Position numbers and translations under genes: made by a program
NCBI RefSeq assembly: GCF_026151205.1
Contig: NC_087080.1
Span: forward strand, 4,197,096-4,261,095
Origin: Bolinopsis microptera
Taxonomy: Eukaryota; Ctenophora; Tentaculata; Lobata; Bolinopsidae
DNA: 64,000 bases
Direction of reading: 5' to 3'
The notes under the pieces: generated by a model
What the model saw: the letters and a program-made list of their open reading frames with translations, nothing else
What the model was told of the DNA's origin: nothing
Database searches by the model: none
Shown here: positions 50,901 through 64,000 of the stretch, one piece after another
Layout of the letters: each line of letters starts with the position of its first letter
Position numbering within the stretch: the stretch's first letter is position 1

Positions 50901-53900
50901 TATTTTGTATTAATAACGGCATATACTATCTGGTATGTCTTCTTCCGCGTGCTCGAAATTGTGTTCACTGCTGTTATTAATAATGTTAATGTTTTTAAAT
51001 TCCTCAATTATGAACGTGATGACATACGAATTCCGTCTTAGGTATGCGTACCTGATTTATTTAAGGAACAAATACAACTTTGTTTTTATTTGTTGTCTAA
51101 TTGTGAGTAGCGTCACATACCTACTATATTCCTTTTTCATTGACTTACAGTTTCATCTAAAGCCTAGACTAATTTAATTTCCATAAATTCTTTCTTCCTA
51201 TGTTCATACCTGTCCGTCGTATTTAACCACAGATTTCATACCCTTTCATACGTTCATTCTTTAAACCAGGAAATATTTTTTCCATGAAGACCCGCAAAAG
51301 TTTAAACTTATATTGCAAAACCCGGAAACTCAGTCCATCCGAGAGGCTTATCTCCACATTTTTTTGTAAATAATTGCGGACCAGCACTGCTATGCGGTAC
51401 AAACCGTAGCTGCAGGAATAGAAGGAACATAAAGTGGCACATAATATAATAAGTATTACGTAACATATCTAACCTAGCTAGGTAAACATTAGCATGCCAA
51501 ACCCTTGCACACATACTGCTATTGACTTTGAAAGTAACTTGAACTTGAGTTGTAAGTGTTGCTGAGGGTGGCGCCTCGGGGTCGCGAGATTAATGAACCG
51601 GTGAAGAGAGCATGATTTATGGGGAGGATAGTATATCACAGATTGTTTAGGAGTTGGCACGGAGCTCTGGATCCGTCGTATTTCATGGCGGGACGCTTCA
51701 CGCTCTTTGTTATTATATGGAAATGCTCTTGAACTCGCGTCATTTTCTGTTCGTCGTTATCATTTTGATTTTTGATTTTACATTCATTTCTGTGGGAGTC
51801 AGGAACCATTTAGGAGCAATTATCTTAGTCTATCATTTCCTGATCATAAATTTAAATTTCTATTTCTTGGCTGGCGCTATGGTTATTGGGCGCTTTTTAT
51901 ATTTTATATCCATTTTCATCAAGTTCATGGAGACTTTTTCTGAACGAAAATTATGAGCTCATTTATGCTAATATGTGACCACTTGACCAGCAATGTCTAT
52001 ATAATTCAATTCAAGTTCATGTGTGTGGTCAGAGCTAATTGTAATGGTTCATTGTATGAAATTCATTGTTGTGTGTGTTTGCTGTGAAGTGTGACAAACA
52101 TATATTTAGATATAGACACTACGAATTTCACGATAGAGTTTAACAATCTCATTAGTTTGTCAGATTTATTGCGAAGCTGACTTATTTGAAGCGGCTCCTG
52201 TTGGATCTGATCGTCACAAGTTATAATGTTTAATTCTATAAATTAATATATAACTACTCTAAATTTTATTTGGTCATGAGTTACACTGTTTCGCTATATA
52301 TATTATCCTATGAGATATTAACAAGTTACTGTAACCTCTTTTAGTTTAAAATCTGACTTTTCTATATTTACTTTTTTATCACATAAGATTAAGCCATTTT
52401 ATCGTATAAGCCAGTCACTTAATTCATCCTTTTTTCCCATGAAATAAGCCATAGAGATAAGATAAGAACCGTTTTAAAAACTCAATCCTTATCATAGCCC
52501 ACTCAAGCGGGTCTTTCATATGCACAACCGGAAATTGTATTATATTTTATATGCTATTAATGTTATTTCTTTGTTTTCCGTTCTGGATTTCCGCCACGTC
52601 CGGCCTGCTTGCGAACACAAAACGTGCTTGTAAAGCTAAAAGCGGTAAACTTTGTAGTGGTTTGCATTTTATGCACGTGTATAATACAAATAAATCCGCC
52701 TCATGATCACGTCTGTCGCATGATGTTCGCATATGTTGCACCATTTTGCACCAATGGTTAAAGGTTATCATGCATAAATCATGCTTGTTTTATATTTATT
52801 AGCACGAATCCACTAAAAGTCCACCACTTTACTTTTACTGAGCTGAATGGTTCCCAAGCCTTCTGGCCATGTTAAACCGCACTTTCCACCACTATTTGTC
52901 ATCGGCTCCGATTATAGATCCTTTTGATCCCATGTCTGACGTAAAACATCCCCGCCCACTACTCAACCTTGTATTTACCGCTTGATTTTCACTACCACTT
53001 CATTCTCACAACAGAGCGGTGCCATGCCCAGTATTTTTGGACTAATTCCAGGAAATGTGAGAGTAATTTAAAACCACTTTGCTCCTCATCAATCACCGTT
53101 TGTTTTTCATGTTGCAGAATTAGTTTCTCTTTGCTAATTTAAAGTTATCATGGTTAAAGTTTTCTTCTGGATGGATTTATTTGTAGCCTAACTTCCAATC
53201 GCGTGATCAATTTAAAAACAATAGTTCATAAAGCTATCCTCGTAATTTATGGACCACTTTTTTTATCACCACAGACCGCGTTTTTGATTTTTATTTGTCG
53301 GCCGTATTTTTGTCTATCGATGATTTATTGACTTTGTAAATTTACTTAGCAAATTAAATTTATTTTCTTCTGTAAATCCCCTTGAAAACTACTCTCTTAA
53401 ATCAATCATCTTCCTCTATGCAGTTCATTCCTACAATTCTTAAACGAAGACAAATTGCTGTCGTCACAAAACCAGACCACTAATTATAGTATGTGATCCA
53501 TGAGCTATTTAATTGCACTTAATTGGTCTGCCCGTCTAAAAGATTTTTAAACCGACCAAATCATCCAAAACAAATGCTCATCTAGCTTTCATCTCTGATA
53601 TTATCACAAAAATGACCAAGATGGTAAGATGTAAGAGTATATCCGCGTACTATGAACTGTGTGCACGTGCACGCGCATCATTGCACGTGCATGATTCCCG
53701 ACACAGACACTGGTCCGCCGATAATGTGATAACGACTTAACGTCCGACAACTTAACGTTCATAATACACTCTCCGCTCGAAACGAACACACAATTGTCTC
53801 AATAATATAGTTTATCTTCTGTTTGTTGTGTTTATGTGTGTTAGTAATAGTACGAGAGTCTGAGACAGTTTTGTGATCATGATCTGACATTAAAGGTGAG

Positions 53901-56840
53901 TTAATCTGTTTGTTACAATATGATCGTCCAACTTAGATGTGAACACCATGCCATGCATAGTGCGTACTCTATCCAGCTATGGAAAATAAAATTCTTTGAT
54001 TTCTGTTGAAAATGTTCAAGCTGCTTTTAACTTTCAAGTAACAGCTTATTATATCAGCTTATATTAGACTTAACTGCGAAACAATGCCACCGGGAAACAG
54101 TAATTTACACCAGAAGCCAGTTGAGCAGCTGAGGAGACATCGGCTGGTAACAGCTTGACTGCACTTAGGATCGGCAGAATGACAAGGTGTCTAGTCTCCA
54201 GAAATATCTCCCTGGGTGGCTGAAATTAAAAGTTACTTAAATAACTCTATTTTGATAGTTTAGTGGCTTCATACTTACACAACCAAATTTCTGTAAGTTA
54301 CATTGCATTTTGATCTGGTGAATCACACGAAGACAGATACTGAAACTCTTCTTTTGGAGGATCTGAGGCTTCTCACAGCTCAATTTTAAGATAAATCCGA
54401 TCGACTGAGCTTCTCATAGCAAATACTTTCGGATAATTAAAGGTGTACGTGTCAGCGCACTCGGCATCTCACTTTGTTGTAATTGGCGTCACCTCATGGC
54501 ACAGTAGAAAAGTTGGCAACTTTTTGGCAGAGAGCCAAGGAATTCCACCAGGATCACACAATATCAGCTTAGTTGACAGATTCGTCTCTCACTCCGACTC
54601 ATGTGCTTGTCACGTGGTGTAGTCCAAATCCCACGTGACCCTCCCCAGCTAATTGTCTGTCGGGGTTTTCATGGTTACCGCGCACAATTAACTGATTGAG
54701 TGACAATGGACCATGTAAGACTTGGAGTCCCTCCAAACATGACACCAAACATAACACCTCACCTTTCCCACTGGTAAAAACTCACACTCATGTCCGTGAT
54801 AACGGTTAAAGTTCCTGCCAGGCCTGTTTCTGTCTTGTCTGTCATGCAGGAATATAACATGATCCTTCCTAACTGACCCGCCATCTTGCATGCACCCTGC
54901 TCACTTGCTCAGCTGCGTGTTGGTGCTTTGAGCGTAAGCTCCAACTTCCGAGCAGAGTGTACCCTCTTTGTATGAGTATTTATATACTCTCTGTTTTCAT
55001 TTATCTCCATTTACTTGGTTTGTTTCTGAATGATATCACCTCACCTTTTGTAAAAACCACTTTGAGCTGGCAATTGCAGGTGACACTTGCGTCAGTTGCT
55101 ATCCATTTGCAGGGGATACAGGCACATTATTTCATTTCACTTTACTTATCGCTCTCGCCATTTTGAACTCGTGCCATACCTCCTTCAATTCTAGTTATAA
55201 CGATACACACATCGAACATGCTGTGTATCAAATCTGCTTGCTTCTTAAGTTTTTGGAATGTCTATCTATGTCTTGGTGATATCGACGGCGGGCGTCTTTC
55301 ATTATTAGTCAGTTGAGGTCGCATTTTCTATTATTAATCTTTAGCAAGCAGATTGAGGTGTGCCCAACAACTGGCTCCCTGAACATAACAGCAATGTTTT
55401 TTGGAAAGTTTGCATTTTCTGCCAAGAGATGGGCTGCAACATGCACTATTAAACAACTTACAACGAAAATTAAACAATAAACTTTACAAAAACGGAATCA
55501 CGAGTTCATGATAATCTACTCTTAGTCCGGAATATTGTTCGTGCGTGCACGCTTCTGCACATATCCGTTATCGGTGAAGAAATTCGGTGCCAAGCTTAAT
55601 TTTACACTTTTTGCGTTAAATTCTTTGCACGGTTAGCTCGGATCAAAACATAGCAAGGTCATGCATGATAGTCAATCTACTTGATTTGTTCGGAGTTCAC
55701 ACAGCACAGTTCTCTATATAGTTAACTTTCTGTTTCATTACACCATTGATCGTTTAGTTTTCCCAGTAATATTTCCGTAATCAATTTAATCCCCTTAATT
55801 GTGTTAATTTGCCCCTAATTACTCCTTGCCACGAACCCTGAAGTTGAGATTGCGCTCCCAACTTTTATGTTAAACTTAATTCAATTTTATATGATAATTT
55901 AATTTACAATGTCCACACCCGTGACCCTTGTTTTGGGCCTCACAAAACTTCAACATTTCTACTCAATATTCACCCCTCGTACAATAATTCATTACACAAC
56001 GTGGCGAAAATGAGATAGCATAAATCTGTTAATGGCAAAATTTGATTTACGGTCTTAAAGATGTAATGACGTAGTTCTGCAGAACATTAATCGGAGAAAT
56101 AATATTATATAACTCAGTAGTCTGACCAATTAATATATAATGAGGTCCCCTTGATCACCAATCACCCACTTGCTTGCTCAGAATGGTTTGCTGGTCTTTA
56201 TTTGTGGTTATACAGAAACACTTTTTCTATAGAAATTGTTTTTTGCCAATTCACCTAGATAGGTATGTAACCAGATCCCCTGTTTTCGAGAAATTCTGTA
56301 GCCGATCTGTTGTCACCCGTATAACCATAACATTTTAGCAACTACATTTTCACTTAGCGAACACAGAGCTGTAATGTCGCCAGGAATTCTTTTGCCCATT
56401 AGACTTAGAGTGCCTTTCAACAGGAAGGTTTATATATCAAGTTCATGGCTGGACACCTTAACAATTATCGCCGAAAGTGCCCCTCGTTATTAACAAAACT
56501 TTGATACTGCACTGTTCTTTGACTTTACTAAGAGGACCACATCACGGTTGACTGCTGCTATATAATACGTCTATAATATCGCCAATATGCCTGGCTAGAG
56601 CTCGCTGTTAATACAAATTTAGTCACAAAATACTCCTGATAACTAAGTTTTGCAGCTGTTATCATTCTATTTTAATTCGGTATCACAGATATTTTAATTT
56701 ACACCACCACCTGGTGCCTATAAAAGTACAGCTGCCACTACCCTCAGAAATATCCGCCTTTCTAACCCCTAGGTGTCCGTCTCCAGTCTCCACGTGCCCT
56801 AACAAGCTTTCTGGTGCACTACAATAATTGTCAAGTTTCC
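44961..56840. other. Long gene-poor sequence rich in CACGTG
   Basis: About 12 kb without a supported gene. Open frames at 45695-46132 (minus), 48356, 50935 and 51654 lack splice or family support. CACGTG occurs at 45681, 47863, 49045 (inside the 14-bp palindrome AGATCACGTGATCT), 49089, 49370, and several times at 52670-54640. A short TG run lies near 45330. Confidence 0.45.
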
Positions 56841-56915
56841 CACCCTGAGGGGACCCAGGATTGAACCTTGTTGGACGCCGCCCTGATATTTTGCACCTAC
56901 ATGTCGGTCATTAGA
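56841..56915 (-). pseudogene. Reverse transcriptase fragment of a retroelement
   Basis: A minus-strand frame reads NDRHVGAKYQ then GGVQQGSILGPL, matching the GVPQGSxLGPLLF motif of reverse transcriptases (known motif of non-LTR and other retroelements). Stops close on both sides, and no YxDD region is seen, so this is a small remnant. Confidence 0.45.
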
Positions 56916-59900
56916 CTCTCAAAGTTCGCTCTTTTATTGTCATTAATTGGTGGTGTTACCAGGTGTTGGCTGTGTCTAACCAAAAGAATCTCAGCTACTT
57001 TTCATTAGCTATAGCGTAATACAATAGCAGTGAAGCGGTCATGAACTGGTATCAAGAAATTTGTAAGTGCAAATGTCACTTGAAATGTGGTGCTACAGTT
57101 GCCAGACTTAATGATAATTGTTTCGCTCAACAAGCCTAAAGATTGTACAAACCGTTTATCATCAATTTTTGCCCCTTAGCATTGGTCATTATCCGTAAAT
57201 GATCCCGCATGATCGACCATTAAATGTACAATACTCTTAGTGTGTTACAATGCACCCATACCTGAAGGAGATGCTCTCAGAGCTTGTACAATCTACACTC
57301 CGGGTAGAATACATATTGTTCATTAATTTATACACAGTTGTCACGTCAATGTTTCATTTATTATTTAACTTACAAGTATTACCTGTATTAGATACTGCTA
57401 ATATAGGTGTCACAAATTACGCTGATTAATGTTGCCTCACACGTGACACGTGACAATAAGTGAAATCTAGATATGAATGTAGATTAAATTAGGTTATTGT
57501 GAGTTAACCAGATAATCCAATATCCTCCTGAGCAGACCTTCGCTAGGTTAGATTGAAGATTCCCGCTGTTTCTCACAGGGAGGAAATTGACTGTGTAAAC
57601 TTATACTGTGTACACCGGACTTAACGTGATTTACGTATTTCACTAGTAGTTTGAACTATTTACAGTTTGTACAGTAATTAAATTAAGATTCTGTTCATTC
57701 TGCGTTCATTCTGTGTTCCTGACATAATAGGCAGTATCATATTAATGGCTTACGTAAACATTACGGACCTAACAAGCATGTTGTATCTGAAAATTAGCGT
57801 ACACTGAACACACCAGAAGCTAGATTGATCACTCTGTGTAATTTTGTTTGGATAGGGGACCTAGGTACCATTCTGTACCAACTGTTGGGTGATTGGCACA
57901 TCATTCTACTTAAAAACAAAGGGGTTGACTTTTATTAATTCTAATGAAGATAATCACATCATACTGTAAAATGTTAGAAACTTCACCACACCTTACCAAT
58001 ACTATGTAAGGATTTATATTTAGGACACACAACACCAAATGAGATAGGTGATATAAGGCTGGCCCCAGCCCTGACCCAGTGTGAAATGTACTGATTAGTT
58101 TTATAGCAGCACGCCCAGCTCTAATCTCTATGATCTACTAGATTGATTTACCATCAGACATCATACACAATATAATAAGTTATTCATTAAATTCACTGTG
58201 TGTACGTCGTATGAAATAATTGGATCTCATTAGTACATGCTGTGAAAACACCAACTTACCAATTTATTCCATGCTTAACAATGGCCTAGGCCTCACCAAC
58301 TTACAAGATGTGACTCAATCAAAAAACTCCCTCGTGTGTATGATCATATCGGAGAAACAACTGAGGATAGTAGTACTGAATACATTCTTTAGCTTTAAGA
58401 CAAAAGCCTGATGTTTCTGTACCATGTCGTATCTAGATTGTAAAGACTGACGCTGAGCCGTAATGGCATGTCGACCATTGTGACTGATCGAGGTTATTGT
58501 TACTTCACACTGTCACAGAGTAGCCACAGGACATACTGATAAATCATCACAACGTTAAGGAACACAGCTCAGAGATAACGTAACCATTCATTGCTGCATG
58601 AATACTGCCTGTCATAGCTCTGTTATTCATCATATTGTGCTAAACATATCACCAGAAGAAATTAGCCCCTCACTCCAACGACCACGCCTTAAAACGCAAT
58701 CCAACTAGCGCAACACTTGTAAAACATGTAATCCTGTCAGCTTCTCTACAACCTGGGCCTGCCCCAATCCAGGAAACAATTTAGAGCTCTTAAAACTGCC
58801 AAACTTTTCTCTCCAATCTACCCTCCCGGCGCCCTTGGACCGTTTAATGTCAAGTTTATGAATGATGGCGGAGAAAGCAATTATATGAGTTTGCAATTTA
58901 AAATTTTAGAGCACTTTGCAGATGGCCCAAAGTCAGTTGCTTACCAAAAGTTGCATTAAGTCATACGGTCGCAAACAAAGACTTTTCTTAACACAATATT
59001 CAAACTCCTCCACGTGATTCTGGACCTTTAAAACCTTGTACAGCTTCTCTTATCCACCATATGATTAAAATGATGCGACATAGCGGAGAGAAAATCAAGT
59101 ACACATCTCGGGGACACCTTAAAAGCTTCAAACTCCACGACAGTTATGTGTCTAAGCGATTATATTCCAATTTTCTCTCCCGATATATCATTTTATATGT
59201 TCCATACAAGATGAGAGATAGGGGGGATACTCAGATCAGTGGATCATCTTTCATTCTTCTCCAAGAAAATCGCATCACAGTTATTCAATAAACAGATGTC
59301 CAAAACATTCCCAGACGTAAAACAGATGTTCGTTAAATAAATTACCACGATCATACTCCCGAGTCCCGAGTATGTCTGTTCTAAAACTTTTGAACTCAAC
59401 TCATAGGTTGTTGCTTTTACTCTTTCTCTCGCTCTCACTATCTCTCCTTCCCCACCTCCTCTACTTAAGACACGATTTGGAGTTTCGACAAGATTCCCGT
59501 AAACGGAGATTGGTCGAGACGAGGTCACGAGACTGCTTCTCTGGTAGCGTGATGTTTTCAGTTGCGGGATTGGTCAGGTTCTGGACTTAAACTTTAGAGA
59601 GAGCTGTTAGCTTAAACTCGAGAGAGCCATTTTTCTGAAAGTGTTTCAAATTCTTGCAGCGTGTAGTAGGATTTAATCTACTTTCATATACTCGTCAATC
59701 TTCAAAGACTAAGCTAAGGTCAGTATATGCTACCAGTTTCGTGCGAGGGTAGTTATCAGGTATGTACGGGGGAGGTACCAGATTTGCTTTTAGTATAACA
59801 GATATTATTATTTTGTATCAGTCGGACTCCTTTATAAGTTTTACAAGGTGTTATCAGCAAGATAATCGCTAATTTGAGGCCCCAGATGTTGCTGTAACTC

Positions 59901-60620
59901 AAACGATTGATCGCGGCCCGGTATGTAGGTCGTGCAATTCCTAAACTGTAAGCAGTAAGCTTTGCTAGGATATTGGGGACATAATCGCTGATTTAGCATA
60001 TATATTATAGGGATATTATAGAGCTAGAGGGATAATTTCCATTAACCAGACATCTACCTTCGGGCATCTTAGCCAGGAAATTTCAGGGCCAATTCCAGGT
60101 AGAAATATCGTAGAGCTGTCAATAATTGGCCCCATTAATTTGGTCTAAAGAAGACCGGAACCTGTCAAGTGCAGGAACAGGTCTAGTGGTCTGGCCCCTT
60201 ACCAGGAAACCTTCTCACGACACATTCTTCCAATTCTTGTCACATGCCCACCTGAAGTTTACACCCTGTCAGTTATAGTGCAAGATATGTATCTCGTATC
60301 TCCGGATTGTCGGACGTGCCTACAGACACAAGACCTCCCACGAGTATTCGTCTCGTGTAACAACCAGCTTCCTATATCCTCCAGTTACACCCGGGTGTTA
60401 ATTCTCAGTTTTAACCAATGTAATCAATTTACGCGGTTTTTGGGGCCTATTAACCCTTTGGCCTTTGCAATGCAATTAGGAAACATCATATGGTTCAGAA
60501 AAACAACAGGGGCCTATTAGGCGATCTTCGTGCACTGATTGGGTAAATGTTTTCAGTGGCAAGCTGTATCGGGATTGGATTTCTCGCTCTATTATACTCT
60601 ACTATAGATTAAAGCGGCGT
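56916..60620. other. Gene-poor sequence
   Basis: No supported exon. CACGTG at 57433 and 57441 (8 bp apart) and at 59012. Confidence 0.45.
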
Positions 60621-60762
60621 CACGTGATAATAAGACTAGTTGGCACCACGTGACCCCATCACATGACCACCCACTCACCCAATCAGCTTTCTCTCTCGCC
60701 TGCTCTCTCTCTCTCTCGCCTACAACTTATAAAGCACAGCTGACGCTACCACAAGCTCAGTT
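60621..60762 (+). promoter_or_regulatory. TATA/initiator core promoter with CCAAT box and E-boxes
   Basis: TATAAA at 60728-60733 and the initiator TCAGTT at 60757-60762 place +1 at A60759, with TATA at -31, the textbook distance. CCAAT at 60679-60683 (-80), CT/GAGA-rich tracts between -69 and -41, and perfect E-boxes CACGTG at 60621 and 60647 (-138, -112). Each element is read directly; that they work together is inference. Confidence 0.75.
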
Positions 60763-60854
60763 GTAGTCTTCAAACACTTGACCCAGTTGCTTCTCTTCCA
60801 TCTTTTCGTAGTTCTGTCACTGCTTCACCAGATCCTCAACCAGATCATATCATC

Positions 60855-60889
60855 ATGTGTATCGAACTAAACCAACCCACCGTCGACAG
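60855..60889 (+). CDS. First coding exon of an unidentified gene (continues beyond the window)
   Basis: Ninety-six bases after the predicted transcription start comes ATG, coding MCIELNQPTVD and the first two bases of an Arg/Ser codon, then CAG followed by the donor GTTAGT at 60890. The transcript exon would be 60759-60889. The next exon would have to start in phase 2; I find none by 64000, so the first intron is over 3 kb or the gene is cut off. The short first exon behind a TATA/CCAAT/E-box promoter is typical of tightly induced regulators such as bHLH repressors, but eleven residues cannot identify the family. It may also be an alternative promoter of the plus-strand gene with the exon at 29688. 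Confidence 0.55.
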
Positions 60890-63800
60890 GTTAGTTACAT
60901 GTAATATATTCCCACCATGGCTTGTTCACCTACATAGCTGCTCGCAGATTATGCGACTCGCTGATTTGACTATATTCGGGGTAGGTGGAGAATGGAGATG
61001 GTTAATCTAGGGTGGTAGTGGGTGTTCAGGTTTAGAGGCTGTACAAGACACCACTGTAACGAGTAACAGAGATACCGGGAGAGTGGCCACTGTGAATCTA
61101 GACGTGTTATATTAACCTTGATAGAATAACTTATAACTAATAGTTATGTCATGCTATATCAAAGGCTCATATCGTGGGTCGAGTAGGCGCCCATTTTAAC
61201 TGACAGAAACTCAAATAATCAACTCGCTGGCGCCCATTTTAATTAACTGACAGAATCTCAAATAATGAACTGTTTTGATACTGCTCCACAATTTTGTTCT
61301 CCTATCCAATTTTCCCACCACCAAGATAATGAATTGTTCCTGTTGTTGTCAGTAGCCACGAGCTGAAGTTAACTAAAGTGGGCAAGCTGCCAATTCTTCC
61401 TGCCCGGTGGCCGGCACATCTCCCGAAGTGTAAAATTTGCATTGTCGGCCCAATTATAAAGCTCGTGATTTTGTCCTATCCAGCTGCACCTGCTCTCAGA
61501 ATTAAAAATTATTCCGATGCATTGTGTTGATTATTGATACCCTGGCCAACAACACAACACAATATATATTGTCTGATTTTATTATTTTGGGTGGTTTTGA
61601 ACTTGTCGGTATGAACTATACCCTAATTACACACTACTACTCCTACGTCCTGGTTCCGTACCCTGAGGTGGTACAGTTCAACTCTTCCTGGCACAAGTCC
61701 AACAACAATACCGTTATTGTGTTCGCAAATTTCCACCCCTCATCAAAGGGAGGGATCTGCCGTCCTCACGTCCGCGACACTAGATGTACGTATTGTCCCG
61801 ACTCCGTGTTACTCTCATATTTCTGTTTCCACGGTTTGGTTAACGAGCAACTCAGTCACGTCTATAAATACACTTTCCTGACCCTTATTTTGTTTAACCA
61901 CCCTTCTTTACCGCCGATTTGTTATCAAACTTGGTCCCTAAACAATACCACCCTATTCCCATTATAATGGTCCCTCTTCTCCTCGATCATTGCCATGTTT
62001 CTCACTTACTTACTCTTTCCTGCTCCTCCTACCTCTCATCAGTCTTGTATAGACTGCTGTGTACGGGACAGAACTCTTGAAATTACACCGCATGAAAAGT
62101 AAATATGCTCCTCAGTACGTGGTGATGTAACTCCCGCCAACATGAGCTACCCGATATAATATTCCATCAGAATATTCTCATATATATTCAGTGTATATAA
62201 GCATACCATGACGTTATTTTGTAAGTAGTCAGCGATTCACACCAAGCTTTAAAACTTGTGTTCTGTAATCTGTCACTAATCAGCTCACTTTGCCTTTGTT
62301 AATGTTGTCCGTGGTTGTGTCGAGGAGAAGTGACGAGTTGGCCAGGGTAGTGTTGTTGCACTCGAGAGCAGTACAGCAAGGCTTCCTCTCTTGAACTGCT
62401 GTAATTCTACTATTAGATCATCGATTGACTCACTCTAGCTCTCTAGCTGTTAAAACAAGTGCAATGTTGTGTTATGGTCTGCTAAAGTTAAGGGCGTGCT
62501 CGTTTATAAGTTAAACTGTTTCTGCCCTAATATTTTTATGTTTTTAATTTTATAGTTCAAAGTAACCATTTTGCCATTGGGGATTCGGGGAAATCGTTTC
62601 TGCTTCCGTCACAAGTTTCTACCTTCTCTAAGTTTTGCAATTTAATTTCGCATAAACCAGAAATTGAAGACCACTTAACAACCATGTCTTTAAGAGTTTA
62701 GGATGCCCTTTCAGAACATGATCATCAACCCATAACCACATTAGTATGACACGTGCTGCTAATATAGCTATTTATATTGAGCTATATCTGGTCTTCCCAG
62801 TAGAAAGTGGAACGATTATTCCCTGGCTGCATTGGCCGCACCACGTGCTCCAGCCGCTAGTTCTGCACCTTTCTTTGTTCCGACCTTAATGAATATTTTT
62901 ATTTTAATGTGTATACAGCTTCCATATGCCGTTGAATATAACATCTAATATCATGTAGAGTCAATTTTGCATAAAAAATAATAATTCGAGTATTGAGAAG
63001 CTGCAGTAACATGAATTGGGCGTCAACCATTAGCGGAATTGATTACATAATGACACCTAATTGCTCCTAGTTAGCCGCTGGGTATGTGGCTAATCCAACA
63101 GATTGGGCAAACTTAATTTCAAATGAGGAGATCCTATCCAATCTTTTATAGCAGGCAGATGAATCATGATGGTGTGTGCTCTGTCGATAACTCATGGCTT
63201 GATTACTGATATCTCATAGAAATATCACACTTGAATCACGTGATAATGTTCGTATGGAGCATGGCTAGAAATGATAAGACGTCGAGGAACGTGCATGTCA
63301 TCGGATAGATGGCTTAGTAATCCAGCAGGTTTTTTTTTTATTTTAGTCGGCTATTCTTTGCTCATCACACGTTATTGAGTTTTTTAGATGCTCAACACAC
63401 GTTGTTGAGTCTTGGGAATGGAAACGCTTCTGATAAATTAATTAATCATGTTTATGCCACTATAAATACACTATTTGTAAATTGACCCCATAAGAGGTCC
63501 AAAATTAGGCCAAATGTCACATTATAGTCCCATAAACTATCTGCAAATTGGTCCCATAAGTATTAAGTGCCCTGTGAACATCCTGATGTCCTACCTCCTT
63601 CCTCTCATCATAGTGGTTTCCAATTATCTACTGTATATTATTATTATCTGAAGTGCGTGACTATATATGTATATGCGGTTTTAGCAATTACAACATGTCA
63701 AATTTTTATGGCTTTGCCTTATCAACGAACCGATAATGATAACACTCATACTTATGATGACATTTTGGAACGGCTGTTTAAAATGTACAGTTTATTACCT

Positions 63801-64000
63801 GCCCATCTTGTCTTCTTCTCATATCCTGTCACATGTCAGGATGTAAACACCATTCCAGCTTCATAAATATGTCAGGATTTTCCGCTATTTTCAGTTCTCC
63901 CAAGTACCAACAGTCACTGCCGTTACTCAAAATCATGTCTTGTCAGGGAGACCTTAGCAAAATAGTCACATAGCTCGCATTGGCATTCCTCCAGCTATAC
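60890..64000. other. Probable first intron; no exon recognised
   Basis: Contains an open frame at 61524-61967 (147 codons) with moderately coding-like codons but no family or splice support. CACGTG at 62750, 62841 and 63237. Near 63370-63410, CTCAACA-CACGT-TGTTGAG makes a small hairpin. Confidence 0.4.

Noticed and set aside
51654-51956. 100-codon hydrophobic frame resembling a membrane protein
   Set aside because: Phe/Ile/Leu richness follows from the T-rich strand; no start context, splice site or family support.
60855-60889. Identification as a HES/hairy-type bHLH gene
   Set aside because: Promoter layout and short first exon would suit it, but no bHLH sequence is present in the window.

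Overview
This window is nuclear DNA from an intron-rich, AT-rich animal genome. The genes are split by short to medium introns with GT-AG borders, BUB3 is of metazoan type, there is a clan-4-type cytochrome P450 pair, and the DNA transposons are the kinds common in invertebrates. I cannot name the species. A cnidarian or other early-branching invertebrate is my guess, not a demonstrated result.

Left part (1-23 kb) is gene-dense, and every gene I can support is on the minus strand. Going up the coordinates: (1) the 3' part of an unrecognised proline-rich gene with YHDP repeats (exons 4160-5274, 3842-3978 and 1-153, running off the left edge); its second intron is occupied by a 3.46-kb DNA transposon (221-3677). 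(2) A 405-bp tandem array (5785-6850) that looks as if it was inserted as a block. (3) Two tandem, recently duplicated cytochrome P450 genes of 491 residues each (7667-9607 and 10919-12813) with identical exon structure. (4) A small gene for a possible LRAT/PLAAT-like, tail-anchored protein (13464-14075). (5) A 20-bp minisatellite (14205-14600). (6) BUB3 (15149-16680), apparently lacking the exon for its middle WD repeats. (7) A tandemly duplicated gene of unknown function: a decayed copy (17158-18899) and an intact copy (20040-21941). The two copies are separated by a hAT-type MITE. A TTAA-flanked fold-back element sits beside the intact copy, and the decayed paralogue shows the matching empty site.

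Right part (23-64 kb) is gene-poor. On the plus strand I can support one coding exon (29688-30178) whose 3' splice site lies in a 67-bp tandem duplication, a candidate 23-nt microexon (44938-44960), and a well-formed TATA/initiator promoter with a short first coding exon (60621-60889) whose gene continues past the right edge. The rest is noncoding sequence with minisatellites, a CT microsatellite, inverted-repeat elements (41711-42220, 43981-44098), fragments of non-LTR retrotransposons, and many more CACGTG sites than base composition predicts. This could be a long regulatory or intronic domain.

P450 and BUB3 assignments are firm. The other genes are predictions from splice phase, open frames and motifs. 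No known operon-like or defence-like system is visible. The best candidates for something undescribed are the duplicated orphan gene, the tail-anchored H...NC protein, the TSD-flanked 405-bp array and the duplicated splice acceptor.
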